DNA of 58,559 nucleotides from Lachnospiraceae bacterium (GCA_017500935.1 JAFVXW010000032.1:1-58559); one strand, 5' to 3'; counted from the first letter of the stretch, positions 38,808 to 47,655 are shown. Numbers and translations: made by a program. The notes: generated by a model from the sequence alone, not told the origin.

Positions 38808-39800
38808 ATGGCAAGATTTTCAGATGTCATCGGACAGGATGCGATAAAGGAGCATTTACAGAATGCGATTTCGCTGGGAAAGGTTTCCCATGCTTATATC
38901 ATCAATGGCGAGCGCAATGCGGGCAAGGAATTTATCGCAAAGCTTTTTGCCATGACCCTGCAGTGTGAAAAGAAGGGAATCGAGCCCTGTCAGGAATGTC
39001 ATTCCTGCAGACAGGCGCTTTCCGAAAATCAGCCCGATATCATCCGTCTGGTGCATGAAAAACCCAACACCATCGGTGTCGAGGATATCCGCAGCCAGAT
39101 CAACAATGATATGGCGATCAAACCCTACAGCAGCCCTTACAAGATCTATATCATCAGCGAAGCGGAGAAGATGACGGTACAGGCACAGAATGCCCTTTTA
39201 AAGACATTGGAAGAGCCGCCGGAATACGGCATCATTATGATCCTGACTTCCAGCTTGGAAACCCTGCTTCCCACCGTGCAGAGCAGATGTGTGATCTTGA
39301 ATGTGCGCCCGGTTGCCGATGAACTGGTGAAAAAATATCTGATGGAAACCATGCAGATCCCGGATTATAAGGCAGAAGTCTGCACTGCGTTTGCAAGAGG
39401 CAATATCGGCAGGGCCAGAATGCTTGCGTCCAGTGAAGAATTTGAAAAGGTCAAGGAAGAAGCCCTTATTTTACTGAAAAATATCAACGGCATGGAGATC
39501 GCGGAAATTGTAAGTGCGATCAAAAAGATCAATGAATACCAGCTGGATGTCAGCGATTATCTGGATATTCTGGCAATTTGGTATCGTGATGTGCTGTTAT
39601 TTAAGGCGATGAATGATGTAAACCACTTGATTTTCAGACAGGAAATACAGTATATTAAGAAAGTGGCTGCCAGAAGCTCCTATGAAGGCATTGAAAAAGT
39701 GCTGGAGGCTCTGGATAAGGCCAAAGTGCGCCTTGCGGCGAATGTGAATTTTGATCTGACGATGGAGCTGATGCTTCTGACCATTCAGGAAAATTCCTGA
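38808..39800 (+). CDS. holB: DNA polymerase III subunit delta'
   Basis: A 330-residue clamp-loader subunit. It starts MARFSDVIGQDAIKEHLQNA, has the AAA+ core with GERNAGKEFIAKLFA in the P-loop place (degenerate, as usual for delta'), a zinc-binding cysteine set (CEKKGIEPCQECHSCRQ), the IISEAEKMTVQAQNALLKTL segment and SSLETLLPTVQSRC. It opens the sliding clamp together with delta and gamma/tau. Start 38808 lies seven bases after GGAGG. The order holB, ricT, trmN6, rsmI is conserved in Firmicutes. Confidence 0.92.
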   Translation: MARFSDVIGQDAIKEHLQNAISLGKVSHAYIINGERNAGKEFIAKLFAMTLQCEKKGIEPCQECHSCRQALSENQPDIIRLVHEKPNTIGVEDIRSQINNDMAIKPYSSPYKIYIISEAEKMTVQAQNALLKTLEEPPEYGIIMILTSSLETLLPTVQSRCVILNVRPVADELVKKYLMETMQIPDYKAEVCTAFARGNIGRARMLASSEEFEKVKEEALILLKNINGMEIAEIVSAIKKINEYQLDVSDYLDILAIWYRDVLLFKAMNDVNHLIFRQEIQYIKKVAARSSYEGIEKVLEALDKAKVRLAANVNFDLTMELMLLTIQENS

Positions 39801-39860
39801 GAAATGTTGTTTCTTGGGGGCCGGCGGATGCAGATACTCGTCAGGCAGGGAGGTTTATAG

Positions 39861-40778
39861 ATGATTAAAGTAATTGGTGTAAGATTCCGTACAGCGGGCA
39901 AAATCTACTATTTTGATCCGCTGCAGTTTGATGTTAAAAGAGGCGATCACGTAATCGTGGAAACCGCCAGAGGCGTGGAATACGGTACGGTTGTGGGCAA
40001 TCCCCGTATGGTGGAGGATGACAAGGTGGTACAGCCCCTAAAGCCTGTGCTGCGCATTGCCACCGAACGTGACGACGAGCAGGAAATCGCCAACAAGATC
40101 AAGGAGCGCAACGCATTCAAGATCTGTCAGGAAAAGATTTTAAAGCATAATCTGGATATGAAGCTGATCGACGCGGAATATACCTTTGACAACAACAAAG
40201 TGCTGTTTTATTTTACAGCGGACGGACGTATCGATTTCAGAGAGCTGGTCAAGGATCTTGCAAGTGTGTTCAAGACCCGTATTGAACTGCGCCAGATCGG
40301 TGTGCGCGACGAGACTAAGATTTTAGGCGGTATCGGTATCTGCGGCAGAGTGCTGTGCTGTCACAGCCATCTGTCCGAATTTGTTCCCGTATCCATCAAG
40401 ATGGCCAAGGAACAGAATCTGTCCTTAAATCCCACCAAGATTTCCGGTGTATGCGGACGTCTGATGTGCTGTTTGAAGCATGAAGAAGAAACCTATGAAG
40501 ATTTAAACCGCAGACTGCCCAATGTGGGGGATTTTGTAACTGCAGATGACGGACTGAAAGGTGAAGTTGCTTCCGTCAATGTGCTCCGTCAGCTGGTAAA
40601 AGTGATCGTGGATGTCAACGATGAAAAAGAAATCCATGAATATAAGGTAGAGCAGCTGCGTTTCAAACGCAAACACCGCGGCAGAAGAAATGACAGCGCG
40701 GATGAAAAAGAATTAAAAGAACTGGAAAAGCTGGAACGCGAAGAGAAAAAGGGAGGCAAGTCAAAACTGGATGATTGA
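39861..40778 (+). CDS. ricT: PSP1-domain protein RicT/YaaT
   Basis: A 305-residue protein with the PSP1 C-terminal domain: CQEKILKHNLDMKLIDAEYTFD, FYFTADGRIDFRELVKDLA, and the cysteine clusters GGIGICGRVLCCHSHLSEF and GVCGRLMCCLKHEEETYED. In Bacillus it is part of the RicAFT complex that aids mRNA processing by RNase Y and affects sporulation and biofilm. The C-terminus is a charged tail. It overlaps the following methyltransferase gene by eight bases. Confidence 0.92.
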   Translation: MIKVIGVRFRTAGKIYYFDPLQFDVKRGDHVIVETARGVEYGTVVGNPRMVEDDKVVQPLKPVLRIATERDDEQEIANKIKERNAFKICQEKILKHNLDMKLIDAEYTFDNNKVLFYFTADGRIDFRELVKDLASVFKTRIELRQIGVRDETKILGGIGICGRVLCCHSHLSEFVPVSIKMAKEQNLSLNPTKISGVCGRLMCCLKHEEETYEDLNRRLPNVGDFVTADDGLKGEVASVNVLRQLVKVIVDVNDEKEIHEYKVEQLRFKRKHRGRRNDSADEKELKELEKLEREEKKGGKSKLDD

Positions 40779-41514
40779 TAAGGTTTTGTTGAAACCGACT
40801 GAAAGACTGGATGACTTACAGCGCAACGGCTACCGGATCATACAGGATCCGGGGCGTTTCTGCTTTGGGATGGATGCAGTGCTTTTATCCGGTTTTGCCC
40901 GTATAAAGCCCGGCGCAAAAGTGCTGGACATGGGAACCGGAACCGGCATCATTCCCATCCTTTTGGAAGCACGCAGTGAGGCGTCACATCTGACCGGTCT
41001 GGAAATACAGGAAGAAAGTGCAGACATGGCACGCCGCAGTGTGGCACTTAACGGCCTGGAAGAAAAAATAGCAATCGTACAGGGTGACATTAAAGAAGCA
41101 GGCGTCATTTTTCCGGCTGCTTCTTTTGATGTTGTGACCTGTAACCCGCCGTATATGATCGGACAGCATGGACTGCCAAATCCCGACAGCCCCAAGGCGA
41201 TCGCACGGCATGAAGTGTTATGTACCTTTGAAGATATTGCAGCGCAGGCACAGAAGGTGTTAAAGCCCGGCGGAAGTTTTTTTCTGGTGCACAGACCGTT
41301 TAGGCTGGCAGAACTGATCACTACGCTTGTAAAGTATAAACTGGAGCCCAAGCGTATGCAGCTGGTTTACCCGTATGTGGACAGAGAACCCAATATGGTG
41401 CTTCTGGAAGCGGTACGCGGCGGCAAGTCCCGCATGCAGGTGGAAAAACCCCTGATCGTGTATAAGGAGCAGGGTGTTTATACGGATGAAATTTATGATA
41501 TTTACGGGTATTAA
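40771..41514 (+). CDS. trmN6: tRNA1(Val) (adenine-37-N6)-methyltransferase-like protein
   Basis: A 247-residue class I SAM-dependent methyltransferase. Motif I is VLDMGTGTGIIPILLEAR and the N6-adenine active-site motif is NPPYM (~residue 125). It resembles Bacillus YabB and TrmN6, and the PSP1-yabB-rsmI order is conserved. Translation is coupled to ricT by overlap; rsmI follows 14 bases later. Confidence 0.88.
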   Translation: MIDKVLLKPTERLDDLQRNGYRIIQDPGRFCFGMDAVLLSGFARIKPGAKVLDMGTGTGIIPILLEARSEASHLTGLEIQEESADMARRSVALNGLEEKIAIVQGDIKEAGVIFPAASFDVVTCNPPYMIGQHGLPNPDSPKAIARHEVLCTFEDIAAQAQKVLKPGGSFFLVHRPFRLAELITTLVKYKLEPKRMQLVYPYVDREPNMVLLEAVRGGKSRMQVEKPLIVYKEQGVYTDEIYDIYGY

Positions 41515-41528
41515 ACAGGAGTAAAAGT

Positions 41529-42371
41529 ATGGCAGGAACTTTATATTTGTGCGCGACTCCCATCGGCAATCTGATGGATATGACGCCCCGTGTGATCGAG
41601 GCGCTGCAGAACGCAGACCTGATCGCGGCAGAGGATACCAGAAACAGCATTAAGCTTTTGAACCATTTTGATATCCATACGCCCATGACCAGCTATCATG
41701 AATATAATAAGGTAGAAAAGGCACATTATCTGATCGAACAGATGCAGCTTGGAAAAAATGTGGCGCTGATCACCGATGCAGGAACTCCGGCAATCTCTGA
41801 CCCGGGTGAAGTGCTGGTGGCATTTTGTCACGAGGCGGGAATCCGCGTGACCAGCCTGCCCGGTCCTGCGGCATGTATCACGGCGCTGACGCTTTCCGGG
41901 CTTTCCACCAGACGTTTTTGCTTTGAGGGATTTTTGCCCACAGATAAAAAAGAAAAAACAGCGGTGCTGGAAGAGTGTGCCAATGAGACACGCACCATGA
42001 TTTTTTATGAGGCGCCCCATCACTTAAAAAAGACGCTGGATGAGTTTAAAAATGCCTTTGGAAACCGCAGGATCACCCTCTGCCGGGAACTGACCAAGAA
42101 ATTTGAAACCGTCATGCCCACTACAATTGAGGAAGCGATCGCTTATTATGAGGAAAACGAGCCCCGCGGTGAGTACGTGCTGGTCATTGCAGGCCGTGAC
42201 AGAAAGGAAATGCAGCAGGAAGCGCAGAAAGCCTGGGAGGAAATGTCTGTTGCAGAGCATGTCAAGCTTTACGAAGATAAGGGAATGGACCGCAAGGAAG
42301 CGATGAAACAGGCGGCAAAAGACCGTGGTGTGAGCAAGAGAGATATTTATCAGGCGCTGCTGGAGGAATAA
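41529..42371 (+). CDS. rsmI: 16S rRNA (cytidine-1402-2'-O)-methyltransferase
   Basis: A 280-residue tetrapyrrole-methylase-fold enzyme. Landmarks: LYLCATPIGNLMDMTPR at the N-terminus, AAEDTRNSIKLLNHF, LITDAGTPAISDPG and SLPGPAACITALTLSGL. It methylates C1402 of 16S rRNA at the decoding centre. The C-terminal helical tail (DRKEAMKQAAKDRGVSKRD) is typical. No clear terminator follows, but the acyl carrier protein gene has its own promoter downstream. Confidence 0.95.
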   Translation: MAGTLYLCATPIGNLMDMTPRVIEALQNADLIAAEDTRNSIKLLNHFDIHTPMTSYHEYNKVEKAHYLIEQMQLGKNVALITDAGTPAISDPGEVLVAFCHEAGIRVTSLPGPAACITALTLSGLSTRRFCFEGFLPTDKKEKTAVLEECANETRTMIFYEAPHHLKKTLDEFKNAFGNRRITLCRELTKKFETVMPTTIEEAIAYYEENEPRGEYVLVIAGRDRKEMQQEAQKAWEEMSVAEHVKLYEDKGMDRKEAMKQAAKDRGVSKRDIYQALLEE

Positions 42372-42389
42372 TGGGTTGACAAAAAGGAA

Positions 42390-42409
42390 TTTTGGCACTT
42401 TTACCAAAA
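42390..42409. promoter_or_regulatory. Operator-like TTTTGG-n8-CCAAAA dyad before acpP
   Basis: TTTTGG and CCAAAA, separated by eight bases, stand 34 bases before the -35 box of the acpP promoter. The regulator is unknown; a fatty-acid regulator is possible from context. Confidence 0.35.
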
Positions 42410-42443
42410 CGCGTGCAAGCGGTTGGAAATTGCCGGAAACCTG

Positions 42444-42473
42444 TTGACAACCTGTATATGCAGATACTATACT
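42444..42473 (+). promoter_or_regulatory. Promoter of acpP
   Basis: TTGACA, 18-base spacer, TATACT. The ~90-base leader that follows holds two small hairpins (GGAGG/CCTCC and CGGG/CCCG) before the RBS AAGGAG. Confidence 0.75.
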
Positions 42474-42567
42474 TTGGGTAAATCAGAGGAGGAAAACCTC
42501 CGGAAATAGTGCGGACGGGTGAACTATGCCCGCAGCTATATACAAGAATTTGTAAGGAGAATGAATT

Positions 42568-42801
42568 ATGTTTGAAAGAATCGTAGAAATTATCCGTGAA
42601 CAGCTTGGTCTTGCCGATATGGACATCACCGAGGATACCTCTTTTAAGGATGACATGGGTGCTGACTCTCTGGATCTGTATGAACTGGTTCTTGCATTCG
42701 AAGAAGAATACGGCGTAGAACTTCCCGTAGAAGATCTTGAGAACGTGAACACTGTTGGCGATATCATGGAATTCATCAAAGATCAGGGCATCGACGCTTA
42801 A
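42568..42801 (+). CDS. acpP: Acyl carrier protein
   Basis: A 77-residue acidic four-helix protein. Ser34 in DMGADSLDLYELV is the site of phosphopantetheine attachment; the acidic helix II (ELVLAFEEEYGVELP) docks fatty-acid synthesis enzymes. It carries acyl chains for type II fatty-acid synthesis. It is monocistronic, with its own promoter and terminator, rather than next to fab genes. Confidence 0.95.
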   Translation: MFERIVEIIREQLGLADMDITEDTSFKDDMGADSLDLYELVLAFEEEYGVELPVEDLENVNTVGDIMEFIKDQGIDA

Positions 42802-42832
42802 GAATCTGCGAATTTTGCATATGAATTTTCAG

Positions 42833-42859
42833 GGCACTTCCGTCTGGGAGTGCCTTTTT
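42833..42859 (+). terminator. Terminator of acpP
   Basis: GGCACTTCC (42833-42841) and GGGAGTGCC (42846-42854) with one G-T pair, loop GTCT, then TTTTT. Confidence 0.85.
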
Positions 42860-42874
42860 GTGTGATTAAAAAGC

Positions 42875-42901
42875 GGCGGCGATTGACAGAGAATCGCCGC
42901 C
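42875..42901 (-). terminator. Terminator of the MBL-fold gene
   Basis: GGCGGCGATT and AATCGCCGCC, perfect ten-base arms; on the minus strand GCTTTTT follows. Confidence 0.85.
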
Positions 42902-42916
42902 GGGTCATCTGTTTTC

Positions 42917-43696
42917 TTAAATTTCTACTTCCAGTCCGTCATAGGCAACTAAAAGTTTGCTTTTTTGGGCTTTTTCAACCGTTTCCTCATGGCTCTTATG
43001 CAGGGAAGGCGCGATATGGGAAAGATACAGCAGCGCGTCTTTCTTATAGACATTGAGCTTTTTTAAGGATCTGCACATGGAGCGGATCATGCGGATGCTG
43101 TTGTGCTCAGCTACGCGGAAATCACCCTCGTAGTCACCGCAGGTGGCATCAAACACGATCATGTCCACGTTCTGCCCCCACAGATAGTACAGGGCATCAT
43201 ACATGATCCAGGCACCGTCGGTGGCATAGTAGAGTTTTTTGCCGCCGATCTCAAACAGATAGTGGGCGGGAAAACGGGTGTGGTTGGCAGGCAGCGCGGA
43301 CACATAGGCATCTTCGCCGATCTGCACTTTTTCCAGAAGGGTAAGACCGATGATCTCTGCGTTGGCGCCTTCCAGAGCCTGCGTCAGTTCGGGAACGGCA
43401 GCAGCCTGGGCATAGACCTTGAGCCTGCGGTCAGCGGCAGCAGCGATACTGCGGATGCTGTCGGGATTATAGTGATCGTCATGCAGGTGGGTCAGAAAGA
43501 TCATATCAATGTCGGACTGTGGAATGTTCTGAATACGCAGGGAATCCAGTGTGTGATGGCCGCAGTCGATCTGGATATGACCGTCTATCAGCGCGCCGGA
43601 GCTTCTGCGGGCATCTTTGTCTAAACAGTCTTTGTATACAGTCTGTAAAAGAGGGGAATAGTCACGGGCACAGGTGCCGGTAAAGGTGATTTTCAT
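42917..43696 (-). CDS. MBL-fold metallohydrolase
   Basis: A 259-residue metallo-beta-lactamase-fold protein with the metal motif LTHLHDDHYNPDS (~residue 70), an upstream GHIQIDCGHH, and a downstream Asp in FDATCGDYEGDF. The overall form recalls PhnP-like phosphodiesterases and related RNase Z-type proteins acting on small phosphoesters or nucleotides. The exact substrate is not clear. A terminator lies 16 bases after its stop. Confidence 0.8.
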   Translation of the reverse strand: MKITFTGTCARDYSPLLQTVYKDCLDKDARRSSGALIDGHIQIDCGHHTLDSLRIQNIPQSDIDMIFLTHLHDDHYNPDSIRSIAAAADRRLKVYAQAAAVPELTQALEGANAEIIGLTLLEKVQIGEDAYVSALPANHTRFPAHYLFEIGGKKLYYATDGAWIMYDALYYLWGQNVDMIVFDATCGDYEGDFRVAEHNSIRMIRSMCRSLKKLNVYKKDALLYLSHIAPSLHKSHEETVEKAQKSKLLVAYDGLEVEI

Positions 43697-43756
43697 TTAT
43701 GTCTCCTTGGGATAAATGCGCACTTGCGCACACTGTTTTATGGGCGGCGGCGATTA

Positions 43757-45172
43757 CTATTTGTAAATGCGGATATTTTCAAAAATAACCTCTGTATTAT
43801 GCGTATACAGTCCGATATCGCCGCTTTCATGGTCAAACATGCGGGCGCTCATGGCGATGCGGTCATTGACATAAACAGTCAGCACGCTGCCTTCGACGAT
43901 CATCAGCAGCGTATTCTTTTTGCCAGGAATAAGAGGGCAGAAGCGTTCCACATCCACATGACAGTGAATGGTGGCGTCTTTTCGGGGCATTTTGTCAAAG
44001 GTAAGTCTGTTGAAACGGGGATCGAAGCGAACCAGATAATACTTGTCCAGCTTTTCGTCCGCGCGTAAAAATACACCGAAATCGCCGATCTCATCGGCAG
44101 TGGTAAATTCCATTTCCACTTTACAGTTTGTGGGAAGTTCGCCCAGCATCTGGATGCTTCTGCCGCAGTTTTGGCCAATTTTGTATCCGTTTTCGGAAGC
44201 GGTCACCTGATTCATGGAAAAACCATCGCTCAGTGCTGCAGGAGAAGTGTACTGGTTTTTGATCTCTTCGGGGCATTTTACCCAGAGAGTGCCGTCAGTG
44301 TCCTGCACGATCTCATGGGGGATAATAGTGCCGCCCCACTGCCAGAATTCCTCGTCTTTTTCATGATTTTTGATGGGATTCCAGCCAAACAGAATACGGC
44401 GTGTGCCGTCAGAGGTGCTTTTTGCAGCATAATATGCATGACCGTCAAAGGTATCTACCTTGGGCGTGATCCAGGGACCATTGGGACTTTTTGCCATGCG
44501 GTAGCAGGTGGCAACCTTGTCTGAAAATTCACTGAAAAGCAGATACCACCAGTCGCCCATTTTGAAAAGATCGGGACACTCATGGGCAAAAAATGCCTGC
44601 GGCGCATAGAACGGCGTTTCATCTGCGGTCCAGTTCCACAGATCATCGGAATACAGGATCATGGTAATGCCTTTGTTGTTGGAAGGAATGTCGGTTTTGA
44701 CTCTTCCGACCAGCAGCATACAGTATTTTTTCTTTTCTTCATCATAATAAACGAATGGATCACGGAAATCATGGGGTTCTACCCAATCAGGGGCTTCCAG
44801 ACGAAATTCCGGCACTTTTTCCCAGTGAATACAATCTTTGCTCTTTGCCATCATGATCACTTCCTGCGCGAGACCTTTTTCGGGCAGCAGATGGTTGTGA
44901 CCGGTATAAAAAATATAATATTCGTCATTAAATTTGGCACAGCTTCCGGTGAACACTGCCAGATCCTGTTCTTGTGTGGTGCCGCGGTCGAGCACTGTGC
45001 CGTGTTCTTCATAATGCACCAGATCGGTTGTGGTCAGAAGATGCCACGGGATACCGATGCCGTATCCGTCCGGATCGCGGTGGTCTTTTAAATAGAAAAG
45101 ATAAAATTTGCCGTTTTCATAAAACGGGATGACATCTGCGCATACGGATTTGTTTTCTGATCTGTAATACAT
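43757..45172 (-). CDS. GH32-like glycoside hydrolase
   Basis: A 471-residue protein with a five-bladed propeller followed by a C-terminal beta-sandwich. The N-terminal ADVIPFYENGKFYLFYL matches the nucleophile region, HDFRDPFVYYDEEKKKYCM gives the RDP motif, and FFAHECPDLFKMGDWWYLLF gives the acid/base EC motif of GH32. The usual WMND string is altered to CADV, so it may be a divergent member. The last ~170 residues (EFTTADEIGDFGVFLR, GDIGLYTHNTEVIF) form the sandwich. No signal peptide. Fructan or a related furanoside is the likely substrate. It is transcribed alone behind a LacI-type operator. Confidence 0.8.
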   Translation of the reverse strand: MYYRSENKSVCADVIPFYENGKFYLFYLKDHRDPDGYGIGIPWHLLTTTDLVHYEEHGTVLDRGTTQEQDLAVFTGSCAKFNDEYYIFYTGHNHLLPEKGLAQEVIMMAKSKDCIHWEKVPEFRLEAPDWVEPHDFRDPFVYYDEEKKKYCMLLVGRVKTDIPSNNKGITMILYSDDLWNWTADETPFYAPQAFFAHECPDLFKMGDWWYLLFSEFSDKVATCYRMAKSPNGPWITPKVDTFDGHAYYAAKSTSDGTRRILFGWNPIKNHEKDEEFWQWGGTIIPHEIVQDTDGTLWVKCPEEIKNQYTSPAALSDGFSMNQVTASENGYKIGQNCGRSIQMLGELPTNCKVEMEFTTADEIGDFGVFLRADEKLDKYYLVRFDPRFNRLTFDKMPRKDATIHCHVDVERFCPLIPGKKNTLLMIVEGSVLTVYVNDRIAMSARMFDHESGDIGLYTHNTEVIFENIRIYK

Positions 45173-45225
45173 AAAAAGTCCTCCTTGCTGTCGGGGTAAA
45201 GGGCAGTTTTTTGCCTGTTGTAATC

Positions 45226-45254
45226 AGTATATGATGAGAAGAATGGTTTGTCTA
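45226..45254 (-). promoter_or_regulatory. Promoter of the GH32-like gene
   Basis: Minus strand: TAGACA (45254-45249), 17-base spacer, TATACT (45231-45226). Confidence 0.7.
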
Positions 45255-45278
45255 TAGAGGGTGTGTTTTACGTTTCAA

Positions 45279-45294
45279 ACGATAGCGCTATCGT
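45279..45294. promoter_or_regulatory. LacI/GalR-type operator palindrome
   Basis: ACGATAGCGCTATCGT is a perfect 16-base palindrome with the central CG typical of LacI-family operators. It stands 24 bases before the -35 box of the GH32-like promoter. No LacI-family gene is in the window. Confidence 0.6.
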
Positions 45295-45302
45295 AATCGT
45301 AC

Positions 45303-45340
45303 ATAAAATAAAAATTTCGCAGAGTATGACACTCTGCGAA
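45303..45340 (-). terminator. Terminator downstream of the GHKL kinase gene
   Basis: TTCGCAGAGT (45316-45325) and ACTCTGCGAA (45331-45340), loop of five; on the minus strand ATTTTTATTTT follows. It lies ~200 bases after the kinase stop, beyond the AP2 remnant. Confidence 0.75.
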
Positions 45341-45542
45341 AAATAACAGCTTTGGAGTACCGCCACCAAAATACAGGTGGCGGGTATTGTCGTCTGGTAT
45401 CTATTTCAACAAAAAGAATCAAAAATGGATCGCGCAGATCATGTTTAAGAAAAAAACACATTATCTTGGAAGTTTCCGAACGCTGGAAGAAGCGGCTGAA
45501 AGCCGGAAAAAGGATGAATTTTCGGTCAATCAGCTTTTTTAG
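45330..45542 (+). pseudogene. AP2-domain protein remnant
   Basis: One plus-strand frame, open after TGA 45327-45329 and closed by TAG 45540-45542, reads GIYFNKKNQKWIAQIMFKKK, then THYLGSFRTLEEAAESRKKD. This is one AP2-type DNA-binding unit, as found in bacterial homing endonucleases and phage integrases. There is no ATG or ribosome site, and no nuclease or integrase part. The 3' end touches the stop of the GHKL kinase gene. It is probably debris of a mobile element. Confidence 0.65.
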
Positions 45543-46816
45543 ACTGACAGCATAATGCGAAGCGTAAAAATGCCGTTTTCTGCTTCAAAGCTGTATAAAC
45601 CATGATGCTGCTCCACAATGGACTGTATACTGCGGCAGCCATAACCGTGACCGGACTGTGAGGAAATGGGGATTCCGTCCTGTAATTGAATCTCTCCAAG
45701 GTAAGGATTTTTAATTTCGATCAGCAGTTTGTTTACGCGAATATCGCAGTAAAAATCCACCCAGCGTTGCGTGGGTTCCAGTTTGGCGGCAGCGTGCAGG
45801 GCATTTTCCAGCCCGTTTGATAAAAGAGAACAAAGCTCTGTGTTGGGCAGAGAGAGCTTTTGCGGAAGCTGTGCCTTTACGGACATACGGGTTTGCTGGC
45901 GGGCAGCTTTTTTAAAATAGGAAGAACACAGCAGATTAACGGTATCGTTTTCACAGAAGCGTTTGGAAACAATGCTTTCGACATCCTGCTGGACTTTTCG
46001 GATGTATTCTCTTGCCTGTTCCACATCGTTACGGGAAAGATAACTGTCCAGAAGAACCAAATGATGGCGCATGTCATGCTGATAAATGGCAGCCTGTTTC
46101 TCGGTGTGCCGGAGGCGTTCCAGCGCTGCTTCGGCCTGGGTAAGCTCTGCTTCCAGCATGGATTTTTGGAATTCTGCCTGCTTTTGTGTTTCTGACCGGG
46201 TATGATAGGCGGAAAGAAACAGGAGATAGAAAATAATAAATGCGGTGGGCAGAAATTCCTTTGCAATCTGCGAACCGTCATACAGCGCATTGGAATAAAC
46301 GGTTGCAGCATAATCAAAAAGATAGTATGCAATCGGCAGACAGCCAAAAAGGAAGCTGGACTGTGAAGAATGAAGCAGTGCTTCCGACGCGGAATTGATA
46401 AAACCGTGACAGAGCAGGGCAAAAACAGGTACAATAAAGATACTGTAGCTAAGTTCGCCGATAAGGGCAGAACCGGTAAGCGTTTCAAATAAAATGCTGA
46501 TCCATCTGGGCAGCTGGCAGCAAAGATATGCGGTGCAGACACTGATAATGGCAGTGCTGCACTTTTTTTTGCATAAAAAAATCAGAATCAGAACAACGGG
46601 CAGATGGACGATAAGAGGATAAAGCTGCCGGACCGCATCTACGCCTGCCACAAGACAGCCAATCCCCTGAATCAGTAAAAGAAATGGGCATGACAGGATA
46701 ACAAAACGCCGTTGCCGCTGCTCTTTCCAGCAGCCAGCAATCATCACACTTAAAAAAAGCCCATAGATCAGAACAAGCGCGTAATTGATAAGTTTAAGAA
46801 TCTGTAAAAAATCCAT
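45539..46816 (-). CDS. GHKL-domain sensor histidine kinase (AgrC/LytS-like)
   Basis: A 425-residue protein. The first ~215 residues form six or seven membrane helices, a signal-binding arrangement as in AgrC-type kinases. The phosphorylation site is in AIYQHDMRHHLVLLDSYLSR (~residue 250), and the ATPase part has the GHKL N-box LLSNGLENALHAA and G-box SGHGYGCRSI. It starts four bases after the LytTR regulator with GGAGG in the gap, so the pair is an operon. Peptide or cell-envelope signals are typical for this class; the ligand is unknown. Confidence 0.9.
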   Translation of the reverse strand: MDFLQILKLINYALVLIYGLFLSVMIAGCWKEQRQRRFVILSCPFLLLIQGIGCLVAGVDAVRQLYPLIVHLPVVLILIFLCKKKCSTAIISVCTAYLCCQLPRWISILFETLTGSALIGELSYSIFIVPVFALLCHGFINSASEALLHSSQSSFLFGCLPIAYYLFDYAATVYSNALYDGSQIAKEFLPTAFIIFYLLFLSAYHTRSETQKQAEFQKSMLEAELTQAEAALERLRHTEKQAAIYQHDMRHHLVLLDSYLSRNDVEQAREYIRKVQQDVESIVSKRFCENDTVNLLCSSYFKKAARQQTRMSVKAQLPQKLSLPNTELCSLLSNGLENALHAAAKLEPTQRWVDFYCDIRVNKLLIEIKNPYLGEIQLQDGIPISSQSGHGYGCRSIQSIVEQHHGLYSFEAENGIFTLRIMLSV

Positions 46817-46820
46817 AGAG

Positions 46821-47540
46821 TCAATCCTCCCGCTGAGAAAACAGCAGCTTTAGATAATCCTTTTGCAGCTGCGGATAGGAGAGCCGTGATACCGGCAGGA
46901 GCTTGCCGGAAAAAGTACGGATGCCGGAGGGCGAAAATTCGGCAGCCTGCAGCATGTTTACGATATAAGAACGGTGAGGCTGCATGAATTCAGGGCGGCT
47001 GAGCAGGGCAGCTTCATATTCACGCAAGGTCCCGTAAACTTCGCGGACACTTCCGTCGGTCAGATTGAAAAACAAATGCTTTCCGTTGACTTCTACATAG
47101 GAAAGAGAGGAAAACGGGATTCTGATCCATGCAGAACCGCATTTCAGGGTGAGACCTTCTTCGGGCTTTTGCTCGCGCAAAAACAGCCGGTCCAGTATAG
47201 GGAAAAGCATATCCCGACGCACAGGCTTCAAAAGATAATCCAGAGCGCGGACACTGTAGCTTTCATAGGCAAAACCGGGGGAAGAAGTCAGAAAAACAAT
47301 ATCTGCCTTCTCATCAAAACGGCGGATCTCACGCGCTGCTTCCAGACCATCCATTCCGGGCATCATTACATCCAATATATATAAGGAAAAAGGTTCTTTC
47401 TCGGCGGCATCGAGCATAGCAGAGGCGCTGTTGAAGGTTTTCAGCCGCAGCGCATGATTTCTTTCACTCTGCCAGCGGTCAAGAAGATGGATCAGAAACT
47501 GCAGTTCTGATTCCTGGTCATCACAGATTGATATGTACAT
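46821..47540 (-). CDS. LytTR-family response regulator
   Basis: A 239-residue regulator with a receiver domain (phosphoacceptor Asp ~residue 57 in SLYILDVMMPGMDGLEAAR) and a C-terminal LytTR DNA-binding domain (LKCGSAWIRIPFSSLSYVE, FMQPHRSYIVNM). LytTR regulators bind short direct repeats and commonly control adhesion, biofilm and peptide production. It is divergent from the surface-protein cluster that begins ~190 bases away, which makes that cluster a natural candidate target. Confidence 0.92.
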   Translation of the reverse strand: MYISICDDQESELQFLIHLLDRWQSERNHALRLKTFNSASAMLDAAEKEPFSLYILDVMMPGMDGLEAAREIRRFDEKADIVFLTSSPGFAYESYSVRALDYLLKPVRRDMLFPILDRLFLREQKPEEGLTLKCGSAWIRIPFSSLSYVEVNGKHLFFNLTDGSVREVYGTLREYEAALLSRPEFMQPHRSYIVNMLQAAEFSPSGIRTFSGKLLPVSRLSYPQLQKDYLKLLFSQRED

Positions 47541-47655
47541 GCTAATTCCTTTCGCAAATATCGGTATAGTTGTATTCTATCACAAAGGGATTTCCCGTGA
47601 AAAGCATCTTGTCTGCATTTGAGGACGGAAATAAATACATTTCAGGGAGCGCCCG

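Noticed and set aside
45352-45555. 67-residue plus-strand open frame starting at ATG 45352
   Set aside because: A neighbouring frame of the same DNA reads as a clear AP2 domain, so this frame is a shadow of the AP2 remnant.
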